The translations under genes and the position numbers were made by a program. The notes beneath the pieces are model-generated. The model was given only the letters and a program-made list of their open reading frames with translations. It ran no database searches and was not told where the DNA came from. Source: Pseudotamlana agarivorans (GTDB lineage Bacteria > Bacteroidota > Bacteroidia > Flavobacteriales > Flavobacteriaceae). Taken from it: a stretch of 64,000 bases of DNA. Positions 44,403 to 53,426 of this stretch are shown one piece after another. The stretch covers positions 1 to 64,000 of the forward strand of contig NZ_JAHKPD010000013.1 in NCBI RefSeq assembly GCF_018860245.1. The letters are read 5' to 3'. How positions within the stretch are numbered: the stretch's first letter is position 1; every line of letters begins with the position of its first letter.

Positions 44403-46952
44403 TTATTCTTCAAATCCTCTAGCTCTAGGCGTTTGGGTACCACTTTCGTACTTTTTGCCGTTCTGTCCGGTAAATTCATCAAAGAAGAAGTAATACGAAC
44501 CGTATCCGCCACGGCCTTCAGCATTTTCTTGCTCTAAGCGTTTCTCTTTCCATGCTTGGAAATGTGCTGTGGCTTCAGCTTGATCACCAATTAAAAAGAA
44601 GTAGTCGTTATGCGAAATCTGATTGCCTTTTTTGTCTAGTAACTCTAATTCTACATAGAATTTTTCATCAACTTTACCTAAAACATCTTCGTTAATAGCG
44701 AAGAATTGTTTGGCGCTATTTTCTTCAATTTCAGAAACTTTGTAGCTTTCCTTGAATAAAACCTTTTTAGAATCATTTAAGATTTTAAAATTGATTTTAC
44801 AGTTTTTATAAGTTTCATAGAAATCGTTAACCACCCAAATGTTTCCTGTAAAAGGTTCATCGGTATGCCATCTACGCTTTTTGAATTCAAAGTTGACCAA
44901 TAAAGGTTGGTAGGCTTTTTGAACAAAATAGTAGGAGTTTTTAGGTTTTTGGTAATTATCAACAATACCCCATTTCATATCAGGCCAGTAGGTGATGTAG
45001 TGACATAAAGCGATGGCGCTTAAACTTGGTTTATCTCTTCGGAAATGCTCAATACCATTTTGGAAAATAATTCCTTGGGCATCTTGAGTAGCGTTCACAA
45101 ATTCTTCTAACGAACCTTTCATTTCACTACCAAATACATCCCAGTTCTGCATACGTAAACGGGTTAAATCGGCCCAGTGGTGTCCCCAACTTAAACCTGG
45201 TGTCCATAGTTCTTCTTCAGGAATAAATTTCTTTAAACTTTCTACGGAAGGCACCGAGGTAATAGCAAACTCCGGAACAATAGGGTAGCCATCGGCTTTG
45301 GTTTGGTACCAGTCTTCGTGTAGCCATTCGCCCATATCGTAGAAATAACGTAAGGCATGAACCGCTTCTCTAGGTTTAAAACCAGCTTCTTGAGCCACAT
45401 GGTCGGTCATTGGTGAATCAGGCACATAAGGAAGTGGTGCATAAGCCTGTAAAGAATCACCTAAACGCTCAAGGAATTCTCTACCAGCAATAGGGTCACG
45501 TGTACGGAACATCATTTCTTCACCACCTTCCATCATGATAAGCGATGGGTGGTTACGACGTTCTTTTATCACTTTAACACCTTCATTAAAAATGGCTGAA
45601 ACGTTTTCTTCTTCCATAGGAATATTTCCTGTTCCTAACGGAATCATATCTTGCCAGATGGTCATTCCCATTTCATCAGCATACTGATAGAATTCTGGGA
45701 TTTCTGGTGGGTGCCATCCAAAAATTCGGATGTTATTCATGTTCATTTCTTTCGCTAAACGAATCAGCTCAAAGTATTCTTCTTTACTCGTTCTTCCTGT
45801 GAAAATATCTGGTGGGCCACCCCAACACGCCGAACGGATAAAGTGAAATTTCCCGTTGATATAAGTTGAACGCGGGAAGGTCACATCAACATCTTTTTTA
45901 AAGCCAGGATTCCATTTAGAGGTCACTTCACGAATACCAAAAGTAGTTTCGTTAACATCTTGATTAACATCACCATCTTTTAAGGAGATTTTCATTTGGT
46001 ATAAATTAGGATCACCTAAGTCCCAAGGCCACCATAATTTTGGTTCATCTAAATGAATGGTATGTTTTACAAGGTGTTTTCCAGGGGCAACATTTTTAGA
46101 AAACTTCATGTTTATCTTTTTAGATTCGAAGTTTTTACCTTCTAAAGACACTACAAAGTCCATGTTTTTGGTTGCTCCCGATTTGTTTTCAACCGTTAAT
46201 TCTAAGTTCACGTCTGCCGAACCATCGTCGTTTATTTTATTGTTGGCATACACATCATCAAAACGCACTTTGCCGCTGCGTACCATTTTTACAGGACGCC
46301 AGATGCCCATAGGGGCTACATCACGCCAGTAATCACCAAACCATGGTGTTTTCTTACCAGCCACGAATGCATTGACCTGTGGAGCAGGGTTAATCTTAAC
46401 AATTAGCATGTTTTGAGCCTTAAGGTAATCGTGCCCACTAACACGTAAAAATTCATTAACATTGAATGAGAAGCCTGAAAAGGCTCCTTCGTTTTTACCT
46501 AAATAATGGCCGTTTAGCCAAACTTCACAGCTGTAATCAACGCCTTCAAAAACGAGGTCTACCAATTGGTTTTCTACACCTTCTTTGACTTGAAACTGAT
46601 AAGCATACCACCATTCGTACTGTTGTACCCATTGAGCTTTGACGCTGTTTCTTCCAAAATACGGGTCTTCAATTACGCCGGCTTTCCATAAATCGGTGTA
46701 CACGTCGCCCGGTACTTGTGCGTTGTTCCATACTAATGTTTCAATGTCTTCTGAAGGGAGTTTGTGTAAGCCACGTTTCACGCCTTCGCCAGGAAGCATC
46801 ATTTTAAAGCGCCACTTCATACCACTAAAGTCTCTAACCGATTGACTGTTTTCGTCGTGAGAAAATGTCGTGTTTGGTTGGGCGAATGTTATCATGGAGC
46901 TCCCGAAGAGGCATAAACAGCACCATATAACTTTTAAGAGTTTTGTATTCAT
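44403..46952 (-). CDS. GH2 glycosidase of the mannosidase-like type with altered catalytic surroundings
   Basis: The 849-residue protein has a signal peptide (to about TFAQ, residue 25). It has the GH2 jelly roll (about 40-230), Ig-like domain, TIM-barrel (about 350-640) and C-terminal beta domains. The likely acid/base is E478 or E479 in MMEGGEEMM, where mannosidase- and glucosaminidase-type GH2 proteins usually have a W-x-G-N-N-E-like motif. The nucleophile is probably E561 in I-V-P-E-F-A. The substrate is unclear; it is not close to the GH2 at 7912. It is first in the minus-strand set and faces the IclR gene across 114 bases. Confidence 0.8.
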   Translation of the reverse strand: MNTKLLKVIWCCLCLFGSSMITFAQPNTTFSHDENSQSVRDFSGMKWRFKMMLPGEGVKRGLHKLPSEDIETLVWNNAQVPGDVYTDLWKAGVIEDPYFGRNSVKAQWVQQYEWWYAYQFQVKEGVENQLVDLVFEGVDYSCEVWLNGHYLGKNEGAFSGFSFNVNEFLRVSGHDYLKAQNMLIVKINPAPQVNAFVAGKKTPWFGDYWRDVAPMGIWRPVKMVRSGKVRFDDVYANNKINDDGSADVNLELTVENKSGATKNMDFVVSLEGKNFESKKINMKFSKNVAPGKHLVKHTIHLDEPKLWWPWDLGDPNLYQMKISLKDGDVNQDVNETTFGIREVTSKWNPGFKKDVDVTFPRSTYINGKFHFIRSACWGGPPDIFTGRTSKEEYFELIRLAKEMNMNNIRIFGWHPPEIPEFYQYADEMGMTIWQDMIPLGTGNIPMEEENVSAIFNEGVKVIKERRNHPSLIMMEGGEEMMFRTRDPIAGREFLERLGDSLQAYAPLPYVPDSPMTDHVAQEAGFKPREAVHALRYFYDMGEWLHEDWYQTKADGYPIVPEFAITSVPSVESLKKFIPEEELWTPGLSWGHHWADLTRLRMQNWDVFGSEMKGSLEEFVNATQDAQGIIFQNGIEHFRRDKPSLSAIALCHYITYWPDMKWGIVDNYQKPKNSYYFVQKAYQPLLVNFEFKKRRWHTDEPFTGNIWVVNDFYETYKNCKINFKILNDSKKVLFKESYKVSEIEENSAKQFFAINEDVLGKVDEKFYVELELLDKKGNQISHNDYFFLIGDQAEATAHFQAWKEKRLEQENAEGRGGYGSYYFFFDEFTGQNGKKYESGTQTPRARGFEE

Positions 46953-47066
46953 AGTTAGTTTAATTGTTATTCATTGGTAAATATAATATTTATATTTGAA
47001 TTAATTTGTTAAAAATAGTATCTTTACTTCAAGAATCTTAATTTAGCCACCAATTAAAAAGATACT

Positions 47067-47825
47067 ATGAGCAAATATGTAGCACCGGCCTTAGATAAAG
47101 GATTGGATATTTTAGAATATTTATCTGAGATAAAAATTCCACAATCCCAAGGGGAAATCGCACAAGGACTTAATAAGTCGCCTAACGAATTGTACCGTAT
47201 GCTGGTTTGTTTAGAGCAAAGAGGTTATTTAATTAAAAGTCTGAGCTCGGGTAAATATGCTTTATCTTTAAAATTATATCAATTGTCTCATAGGCACAGT
47301 CCTATTGATGGTTTATTAAAATCGGCCAAACCTGTAATTGAAGAATTGGCCAATGTGACCAACCAATCGTGTCATTTAAGTATGATTTACCATGGTAAAC
47401 TCATGGTGATTTCTCAAATGAGAAGTCCTGGTCCTGTTTCTTTATCTATAGAAGAAGGAAGTTTATTCCCTCTAACAAAAACGGCTTCTGGCCGGGTGTT
47501 GTTAGCTTTTTTGGATTCGGATAAAACCCAGCATCTTTTAAAGAGTGACGCTGAATTTTCTGCTTTATCCAAAAAGGATCAGAAGCTATTTTTGATGCAA
47601 TTAGAAACCATAAAAAAAACTGGTCATGAAATTTCCGAAAGTGATCTCACTATGGGAGTGACCGATATAGCGGTTCCTGTTGGTAATCCAGATTTAGTTA
47701 CTTACTGCGCTTTAGCAATTTCATCGTTAACTTCTATCAATGAAAAAAACAAATCTGGAGCTAATTTCGTAGATAAATTATTCGAAGCTTCAAATGCGAT
47801 AAAATCGCTCATTGGCGAACAGTAA
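47067..47825 (+). CDS. IclR-family transcriptional regulator
   Basis: The 252-residue protein has an N-terminal winged helix (about 1-75; G-L-D-I-L-E-Y-L-S and S-x-G-E-I-A-Q-G-L-N-K-S-P-N-E-L-Y-R) and the C-terminal IclR effector domain (about 85-250), which binds small organic acids or sugar derivatives. It is divergent from the GH2/CoA gene set and should control it. The effector may be a catabolic intermediate of that pathway. Confidence 0.9.
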   Translation: MSKYVAPALDKGLDILEYLSEIKIPQSQGEIAQGLNKSPNELYRMLVCLEQRGYLIKSLSSGKYALSLKLYQLSHRHSPIDGLLKSAKPVIEELANVTNQSCHLSMIYHGKLMVISQMRSPGPVSLSIEEGSLFPLTKTASGRVLLAFLDSDKTQHLLKSDAEFSALSKKDQKLFLMQLETIKKTGHEISESDLTMGVTDIAVPVGNPDLVTYCALAISSLTSINEKNKSGANFVDKLFEASNAIKSLIGEQ

Positions 47826-47835
47826 TTATTTTTTT

Positions 47836-47874
47836 GAATATCCGTAAACACCTTTGAGGTGTTTACGGATATTC
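47836..47874. terminator. Bidirectional terminator between iclR-type and GH16 genes
   Basis: Perfect 18-base arms (47836-47853 and 47857-47874) enclose a three-base loop. T-rich sequence lies on the right, and A/T-rich sequence on the left provides T for the other strand. It lies between two converging genes. Confidence 0.92.
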
Positions 47875-47880
47875 AGTTTT

Positions 47881-49725
47881 TTAATGTTTCACTATGATGT
47901 GCTTAGTGATACTACTGTTTTGAGCAATTAATTTCATAAAATAACTACCACTTTTTAAATGTTCAATAGAAACCGTTTTCATGTTGTTCTGTTGTTCTAA
48001 AACTTTAGCCCCTAAAATATTGTAAATCTCAATCCTTGTCAATGCTGTCTCACTTTGAATATGTATTACATTATTAGCAGGGTTAGGAAATATTTTTACT
48101 TGTTTTATTTCTGCATGATCTGCACTTAAAGAGTTTAAAGATCCAAACTCAATTTTGTCCATATTCCATTGCCAATCGTTTGATCCGGAAGCAACGATCT
48201 TTATGTCGTGGGTTCCAGCCGGGAGCGTTATGGTTGTGCTTGCGGTGAGTTCTTGGTAGCTGTCCCATCCACCGTTATTAGGTACGGCATCTTCACTAAT
48301 TAATACGCCGTTTAAATATATAGAAACAGCAGCGTTATCTGCAGGAGTAGAAATTTGGTAATTAATTTCATATTCTCCAGCTTCTGCTGTGGTAACATCT
48401 AATTTGTATTCGGCGTAATCTTCCTTGTTTACATAGTTAATAGTGGTTGTGTTATTGTTTACTCCAAAAGGAACAAAACCATCATCAAAAGTTCCTCCGG
48501 TATTATGAAAATCTTCTGCTTCTATAATTAAAGAGTGGGAGTTAGAACCTCCAGATCCACCACCTGATGCAGGGTCGCTTACTGGTTTATACACACGTAC
48601 CCAGTCTACTTTCATTTGGTTTTTTGCAGGGTTGTTTAAATCTGCTTGAGTAGGTGTAGAACCAGTCAACCAACTTTGAGATTCCATGTTGATGATAATG
48701 TCCATTTCTTTGGTAAAACCTCTTGCTTCCACAGTAACACCATTTCCGTCTTCATCATTATCATCACCGCCTTGAAACCAAGCAGGGTCAATTACATTAT
48801 AGCCGTTAGACGCGTTTGATGTTGCTTTTAATGTGTCAAAATTATACGTACTAGATGTTGTATGTACTGTAACATCGGTATATCCAGAACCATTGTTTGT
48901 CGGTAACTTATAACCGTTTACATCCCAATTCATAGAATTGAAATAGGTGTACTGCCAAGTGCCATTATAATTTGTAGCGATGGCGTTGTAGTACATAACA
49001 CGAACGAGTTCGCCGTCTATATAATATTCAAAGTGTTTAGGGCTAATCCAATTTACGCCCATGCGCATATAACGACGATCTCCGCCATTATTGTAACACC
49101 AGTCTCCCCATCCGTAACTTGTAGACACTCTACTGTCTGGATACCAAGAATTCCTGTCTCTTGGTTGGTAATCGGTAAAAGGACTACGGACAAAAGAGTG
49201 ATGGCTAATGTGTGTTAAATGTTTCCAATTGGCAACACCACCATAGTTTTCAATAATGTCAATTTCTTCGGTATCGTCTGGACTTAACAGCCAAAAACAG
49301 GAAGCCAAAGAAATATTGGCCACACTAATAGCCGATTCTACATATACAGGGTACTGCACTTTATTGCTGGAAGTAACACATCCAGAAGCAACGCCGTAGC
49401 TGCCACCTTTACTGTTTTCGGTTGTATACCCAACGTTAATTACCAAATCGCTACCATCAACGGTAACGTTTCCATTTTTCCAATAAGTGTAGCCAGGGCC
49501 ATCCCAACCATTGTGGTAAAAGTTATACCATTTGTTATTGTCGCCAAAATTCGACCAAGAGGAAGCATTAAAGTTGTAATTGAAATCATCGGAAACATTG
49601 TCTTGGAGCTCCCAGATGTTTCCTGATCCTGCGTTTGCTGGTACCGGAATTCCCGACCAGTCTTGAGCTTGTGTGCTTAACACAAATAAAAATAATAGTT
49701 TTGTTAAATAGTTTAATTTAGTCAT
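47881..49725 (-). CDS. Secreted GH16 beta-agarase with CBM6 and T9SS sorting domain
   Basis: The 614-residue protein has a signal peptide (to about TQAQ, residue 21) and a GH16 domain (about 35-380) with E154-I-D156-I-I-E159. The beta-agarase landmarks F-Y-H-N-G-W-D-G-P-G and H-I-S-H-H-S-F-V-R are present. A Gly/Ser linker leads to a CBM6 module (about 398-530; I-I-E-A-E-D-F start), then a type A T9SS C-terminal sorting domain (about 540-614; V-K-I-F-P-N-P-A-N-N). It is thus secreted outside the cell by the type IX system, unlike the two lipoprotein GH16 enzymes. A loop of about 80 residues, including YFNSMNWDVNGYKLPTNN, is inserted between the H-F-E-Y-Y-I-D-G and D-I-I-I-N-M strands. Confidence 0.9.
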   Translation of the reverse strand: MTKLNYLTKLLFLFVLSTQAQDWSGIPVPANAGSGNIWELQDNVSDDFNYNFNASSWSNFGDNNKWYNFYHNGWDGPGYTYWKNGNVTVDGSDLVINVGYTTENSKGGSYGVASGCVTSSNKVQYPVYVESAISVANISLASCFWLLSPDDTEEIDIIENYGGVANWKHLTHISHHSFVRSPFTDYQPRDRNSWYPDSRVSTSYGWGDWCYNNGGDRRYMRMGVNWISPKHFEYYIDGELVRVMYYNAIATNYNGTWQYTYFNSMNWDVNGYKLPTNNGSGYTDVTVHTTSSTYNFDTLKATSNASNGYNVIDPAWFQGGDDNDEDGNGVTVEARGFTKEMDIIINMESQSWLTGSTPTQADLNNPAKNQMKVDWVRVYKPVSDPASGGGSGGSNSHSLIIEAEDFHNTGGTFDDGFVPFGVNNNTTTINYVNKEDYAEYKLDVTTAEAGEYEINYQISTPADNAAVSIYLNGVLISEDAVPNNGGWDSYQELTASTTITLPAGTHDIKIVASGSNDWQWNMDKIEFGSLNSLSADHAEIKQVKIFPNPANNVIHIQSETALTRIEIYNILGAKVLEQQNNMKTVSIEHLKSGSYFMKLIAQNSSITKHIIVKH

Positions 49726-49787
49726 GGTTAAATTTAAATAGATTGGTAAAGTTTAAAGGTTGAAAAAAAACGAGAACCAAATAAAAA

Positions 49788-49809
49788 ACTAGACTAGACT
49801 AAAACTAAA
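49788..49809 (-). promoter_or_regulatory. Tandem ACTAGA/ACTAAA repeat upstream of the secreted agarase
   Basis: On the plus strand ACTAGACTAGACTAAAACTAAA runs from 49788, about 60 bases before the agarase start at 49725. Read toward the gene it is a repeated TCTAGT/TTTAGT motif, as seen upstream of the GH2 gene and susC. It is a possible operator or promoter component. Confidence 0.4.
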
Positions 49810-49865
49810 CAAGACAGTAAAATCAGGGGTTATGATGCCGTAACTGCTTAAAAACAATACGGTTT

Positions 49866-50678
49866 TTAGGTTTGTTTCGAAATACATTTGTTGAAAAATA
49901 AAAGCGAATCTTTCACGTGCTCTTGCCAATAAGGCCATTCATGAGCGCCATTAAACTCTTCATAGCTATGCGGAATGTTTTTAGATACTAAATTTTGATG
50001 TAGACTACGGTTATATTCAATTAATAAATCATTTTTTCCGCAGTCAAACCGAAGGGGAGGTAGTTTTTTTTTATTCTGAAGGATCACTTGGAAAACATCT
50101 TCTAAGCTTCTATTATTTAGCTGATAATTGGAGTCGTCTTCCTCTACAAATAAATGCATTTGATTGCTGTTGGTTATGGAAGAATGTGCTGAAATTCCGC
50201 TGTATTTTTCGGCATATTTTGCACCCAATCTCAAAGCGCCATAGCCTCCCATGGATAAGCCTGAAATGAAAAGGGGAGAAGCTTTACTGGTACAATCTAT
50301 ATTTTCGGTAACGGCATCAAAAACATCGTTTACAATCCAAGATTCATAATTGGCATTTTGATGCGGTAGATAGCCCGAGCCATCACCCCAAAGGCCATCG
50401 GAAGGCATCGCGATAACCATGGGTTTTATCAATCCAGCTTCCATCATTTTTAAAGCCGTAAAGTGAACACCTGCTTTATGCGCCCAAATCCAAGCACTAC
50501 CATAAACCCCATGAAGTAAAGTAACTATTGGAATGTTTTTTAGATTCTTAAACGGGGGGACAAACACACAAATGTCTCCACGCCCCTTTAAATTTGGTGT
50601 TTTTACAGTAATGAACTTCAGGTTATTACTTTCAAATTCAGGGTTGGAAATTTCAGTGGTTTTAAATTTGGAATCCAT
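49866..50678 (-). CDS. Alpha/beta-hydrolase esterase of the P450 cluster
   Basis: The 270-residue protein has the putative-esterase fold (PF00756-like): H-G-V-Y-G-S-A-W oxyanion segment, nucleophile Ser in G-L-S-M-G-G-Y-G, a possible Asp in F-D-C-G-K-N-D and His in G-A-H-E-W-P-Y-W. It has no signal peptide, so it is cytoplasmic. The fold includes S-formylglutathione hydrolases, which matters because the P450 next door releases formaldehyde. The overall match to that subfamily is not strong, however, and a sugar-ester substrate is equally possible. It lies 21 bases downstream of the alcohol dehydrogenase. Confidence 0.8.
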   Translation of the reverse strand: MDSKFKTTEISNPEFESNNLKFITVKTPNLKGRGDICVFVPPFKNLKNIPIVTLLHGVYGSAWIWAHKAGVHFTALKMMEAGLIKPMVIAMPSDGLWGDGSGYLPHQNANYESWIVNDVFDAVTENIDCTSKASPLFISGLSMGGYGALRLGAKYAEKYSGISAHSSITNSNQMHLFVEEDDSNYQLNNRSLEDVFQVILQNKKKLPPLRFDCGKNDLLIEYNRSLHQNLVSKNIPHSYEEFNGAHEWPYWQEHVKDSLLFFNKCISKQT

Positions 50679-50698
50679 GGGGTTCGGTTTGGTTAATA

Positions 50699-51814
50699 TT
50701 AATCAAAAACAATTACGCCTTTAGCATTTTTTCCGGCCAGCATATCATCAAAAGCCTGTTGTAAATTTTCTAAAGGATAGGTTCTGGTTATCATTTCATC
50801 CAGCATCAAATCGCCTTTGTCGTACAGTGATACTAATTTCGGAAAATCAATTTGCGGACGGCATTTTCCGTAAAGCGGATTGATGTAAATTTTATCCCAT
50901 TCAAACAAATTCATGTCTATGGTAATTTCTTCTTCAATACCACTCACTTGAACTGCAGTTCCAGCATTTCGTATCATAGCCAATGGCGCTGCCCCTAGAG
51001 CAGGAACCGCGGTGCATTCAAAAGCATAATCGGCACCTCTTCCGTTGGTTAAATGTTTTACGGTTTCGGCAGCATTTTTTAAGCCAACATCATTTTTGTC
51101 GGCCAAAATAATGTCTGTTGCCCCAAATTTTTTGGCCATTTCCAAACGTTCTTGGTTAATATCTATCGCGATAATTTTAGCAGCTCCCGATATTTTGGCC
51201 CCTTGAATAACGTTGAGACCAACACCTCCTGTTCCTAGAATTACAGCGGAACTCCCTGCTTGTAGTTTTGCGGAATTTACCACAGAACCATAACCCGTCA
51301 TCACGCCACAACTGATAATACTTGCCGAAGTAAAAGGCATATCGCTTTCCATTTTCACGCAGGCAGAAGCTTTTACCAATGCATATTCGGCAATAGTACC
51401 AATGTTGAAAGAGCGTTCAATGGGCGCATCGTTCCAAAGGGTACCTTCTAAATGCGCGTGACCAGGGGTGTAGCCATTTCCGCCAGCGGTAACAGGTGAA
51501 TTGTTTTCGCAAATATGCTGGTTCCCTTCCTGGCACTGAAAACACTTCATACAAGGCGTTGCCCAGTTTAAAATTACGCGATCGTTTGGTTTGAAATCGG
51601 TAACGGCGCTACCTACTTGTTCAACAATTCCGGCACCTTCATGACCTAAAACAATGGGTTTTCCCCAGGTTAAAGAATCGTGATCGGTATGACATAAGCC
51701 TGCAGCCTTAATTTTTACAATAATTTCGTCAGCTTGTGGTTCTGAAATTTTTACGGTATCTATAATAAATTTTCCATCGCCAGTGGCGATAGCACTTTTA
51801 GAAAGTATGGACAT
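50699..51814 (-). CDS. Zinc-dependent alcohol dehydrogenase of the G6Me demethylation cluster
   Basis: The 371-residue MDR enzyme has both zinc sites. Catalytic ligands are in GLCHTDHD, GHEGAG and a later Cys (IISCGVMTG), and the structural lobe has C-x2-C-x2-C-x7-C (C-M-K-C-F-Q-C and H-I-C). The NAD motif is L-G-T-G-G-V-G. Related enzymes next to the porphyran P450 in Formosa agariphila and Zobellia were reported to favour aromatic aldehydes, not to detoxify formaldehyde, and yet to be needed for growth on 6-O-methyl-galactose. The physiological substrate is therefore open. It follows the ferredoxin reductase after 13 bases. Confidence 0.87.
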   Translation of the reverse strand: MSILSKSAIATGDGKFIIDTVKISEPQADEIIVKIKAAGLCHTDHDSLTWGKPIVLGHEGAGIVEQVGSAVTDFKPNDRVILNWATPCMKCFQCQEGNQHICENNSPVTAGGNGYTPGHAHLEGTLWNDAPIERSFNIGTIAEYALVKASACVKMESDMPFTSASIISCGVMTGYGSVVNSAKLQAGSSAVILGTGGVGLNVIQGAKISGAAKIIAIDINQERLEMAKKFGATDIILADKNDVGLKNAAETVKHLTNGRGADYAFECTAVPALGAAPLAMIRNAGTAVQVSGIEEEITIDMNLFEWDKIYINPLYGKCRPQIDFPKLVSLYDKGDLMLDEMITRTYPLENLQQAFDDMLAGKNAKGVIVFD

Positions 51815-51827
51815 AGGGTTCGTTTCG

Positions 51828-53087
51828 TTAGTTTTCGTTTTTTAGAAAATTATTAGGCTTAAAAGGAGTGGAGGCATCTTCAATTTTGGTTTTATCGAGA
51901 ATTTGTCCCGATTTTATAAATCGTGTTCCTAGAATATAAGCTTTAGCAAAATTTACAGCGTCTACTGCAAGTAGAGTTAGGTCTTTAAAATACCAAACTG
52001 AAAAACTGTTTTCAGAGGCTTCCTTACGGATAACCATATCGGTATATCCTGTAGAAAGGCCTACCATTTGTAGTTTGATATCAAACTGGTCGGACCAAAA
52101 CCAAGGAATGCTGTCGTAAATAATACTGGCATCGCCACAAATGGCTTGGGCTGCTGTTTTGGCTTGGTCGACGGCGTTTTGCACCGATTCTAAACGTACA
52201 TTTGTTTTGTAATGCGGATTATAATGAAAAGAACAATCACCAATGGCATAAATATTCGGGTCGTTGGTTTTCATGGATGCATCGACCTGAATGCCATTTT
52301 TTATGGTTAAACCAGCTTCGAGAGCCAATTCAGTGTTAACTATAATACCAACGCCAACCACGATGATATCGGCTTCCAAAGTTGTATTGTCATCACAGGT
52401 TACTACGTTGTAATCGCCTTTGTTTTCTACAGTAATGACAGTTTTTGAAGTGAGAATATGAACACCATTTTTTTGATGTAATTCAGTAAAAAAAGCAGAC
52501 ATTTCAGGAGTTGTTACCCGAGCCAAAACACGATTTTCTCGCTCAATTACGGTTACTTGTGCTCCTAGTTTTTTTAATGAGGCTGCAGTTTCTAGTCCGA
52601 TATAGCCACCACCAATGACTACCACACGTTTTTTTGCAGTTTGATTAAAAGCTTCTCTGATGTTTACCGCATCTAAAGCGGTGCGCATGGCAAAACAGTT
52701 TTTTGCTGTTTCAATGCCTTGTATTGGAGGAATAAACGGTCGTGCACCGGTTGCGATTACCAGTTTATCGTATGCCTGTGTCGTACCATCTTCCAAAGTG
52801 ATGTTTTGCTCTTTTCGGTCGATCGCGTTTACACGATGTCCGAGTTTTAAAGTGATGTCATCATCAATATAATTTTCCTTCGGAAATAATAAACTCTGTG
52901 GTGTATGGGGTTCGCTAGTGAGGTAGGCTTTAGACAGCGGCGGACGATGATACGGAAACTCCGGATCCCCATCATAAAGTATAATGTTGCCTTCCCAGCC
53001 ATCTTTCCGTAAGGAAAAAGCACAGTTTATACCCGCGTGACTGGCACCAATGATTACACAGGTTTGTTTGTTGTTTGCTGGGGTCAT
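51828..53087 (-). CDS. FAD-dependent ferredoxin reductase for the P450
   Basis: The 419-residue protein belongs to the putidaredoxin-reductase/rubredoxin-reductase family. The FAD site (V-I-I-G-A-S-H-A-G-I) and the NAD site (V-V-I-G-G-G-Y-I-G-L-E) are both visible. A late Y-A-I-G-D-C-S motif binds FAD. It passes electrons from NAD(P)H to the adjacent ferredoxin and on to the P450. The gene starts one base after the ferredoxin stop codon, so translation is tightly coupled. Confidence 0.93.
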   Translation of the reverse strand: MTPANNKQTCVIIGASHAGINCAFSLRKDGWEGNIILYDGDPEFPYHRPPLSKAYLTSEPHTPQSLLFPKENYIDDDITLKLGHRVNAIDRKEQNITLEDGTTQAYDKLVIATGARPFIPPIQGIETAKNCFAMRTALDAVNIREAFNQTAKKRVVVIGGGYIGLETAASLKKLGAQVTVIERENRVLARVTTPEMSAFFTELHQKNGVHILTSKTVITVENKGDYNVVTCDDNTTLEADIIVVGVGIIVNTELALEAGLTIKNGIQVDASMKTNDPNIYAIGDCSFHYNPHYKTNVRLESVQNAVDQAKTAAQAICGDASIIYDSIPWFWSDQFDIKLQMVGLSTGYTDMVIRKEASENSFSVWYFKDLTLLAVDAVNFAKAYILGTRFIKSGQILDKTKIEDASTPFKPNNFLKNEN

Positions 53088-53088
53088 T

Positions 53089-53397
53089 TTATTTCGCCAC
53101 CTTTAAAACTAAACCATCAGGAACTTCACTGACTTGTAACTGACAAGATAGTCGGCTAAATTCACTCACATGATCGTCGAACTCTAACATGTCGTTTTCC
53201 AATTCATCGGGTGCTCCTATGGCATTCCAAAATGATGGTTCTACATGGACATGACACGTTGCACAAGAGCAAACGCCTCCACAATCGCCATCAATACCTT
53301 TTACTTTATTTTTTACGGCTAACTCCATAATATTGCCGGAATTTGCTTCGGTTACAATGCTTTGATTATCACTTGTTATAAAAGTTATTTTTTTCAT
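53089..53397 (-). CDS. [2Fe-2S] ferredoxin, putidaredoxin type
   Basis: The 102-residue protein carries the cluster ligands C39, C45, C48 and C85 in the pattern G-D-C-x5-C-x2-C and L-S-C-Q-L. An additional cysteine, C43, sits in the loop (CGGVCSCATC). It is the electron carrier of the P450 and lies between P450 and reductase genes. The extra Cys is unlikely to be a ligand and is a point of difference from putidaredoxin. Confidence 0.93.
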   Translation of the reverse strand: MKKITFITSDNQSIVTEANSGNIMELAVKNKVKGIDGDCGGVCSCATCHVHVEPSFWNAIGAPDELENDMLEFDDHVSEFSRLSCQLQVSEVPDGLVLKVAK

Positions 53398-53426
53398 TGG
53401 TTTTGTTTTAAAATGTTGGTAATGCT

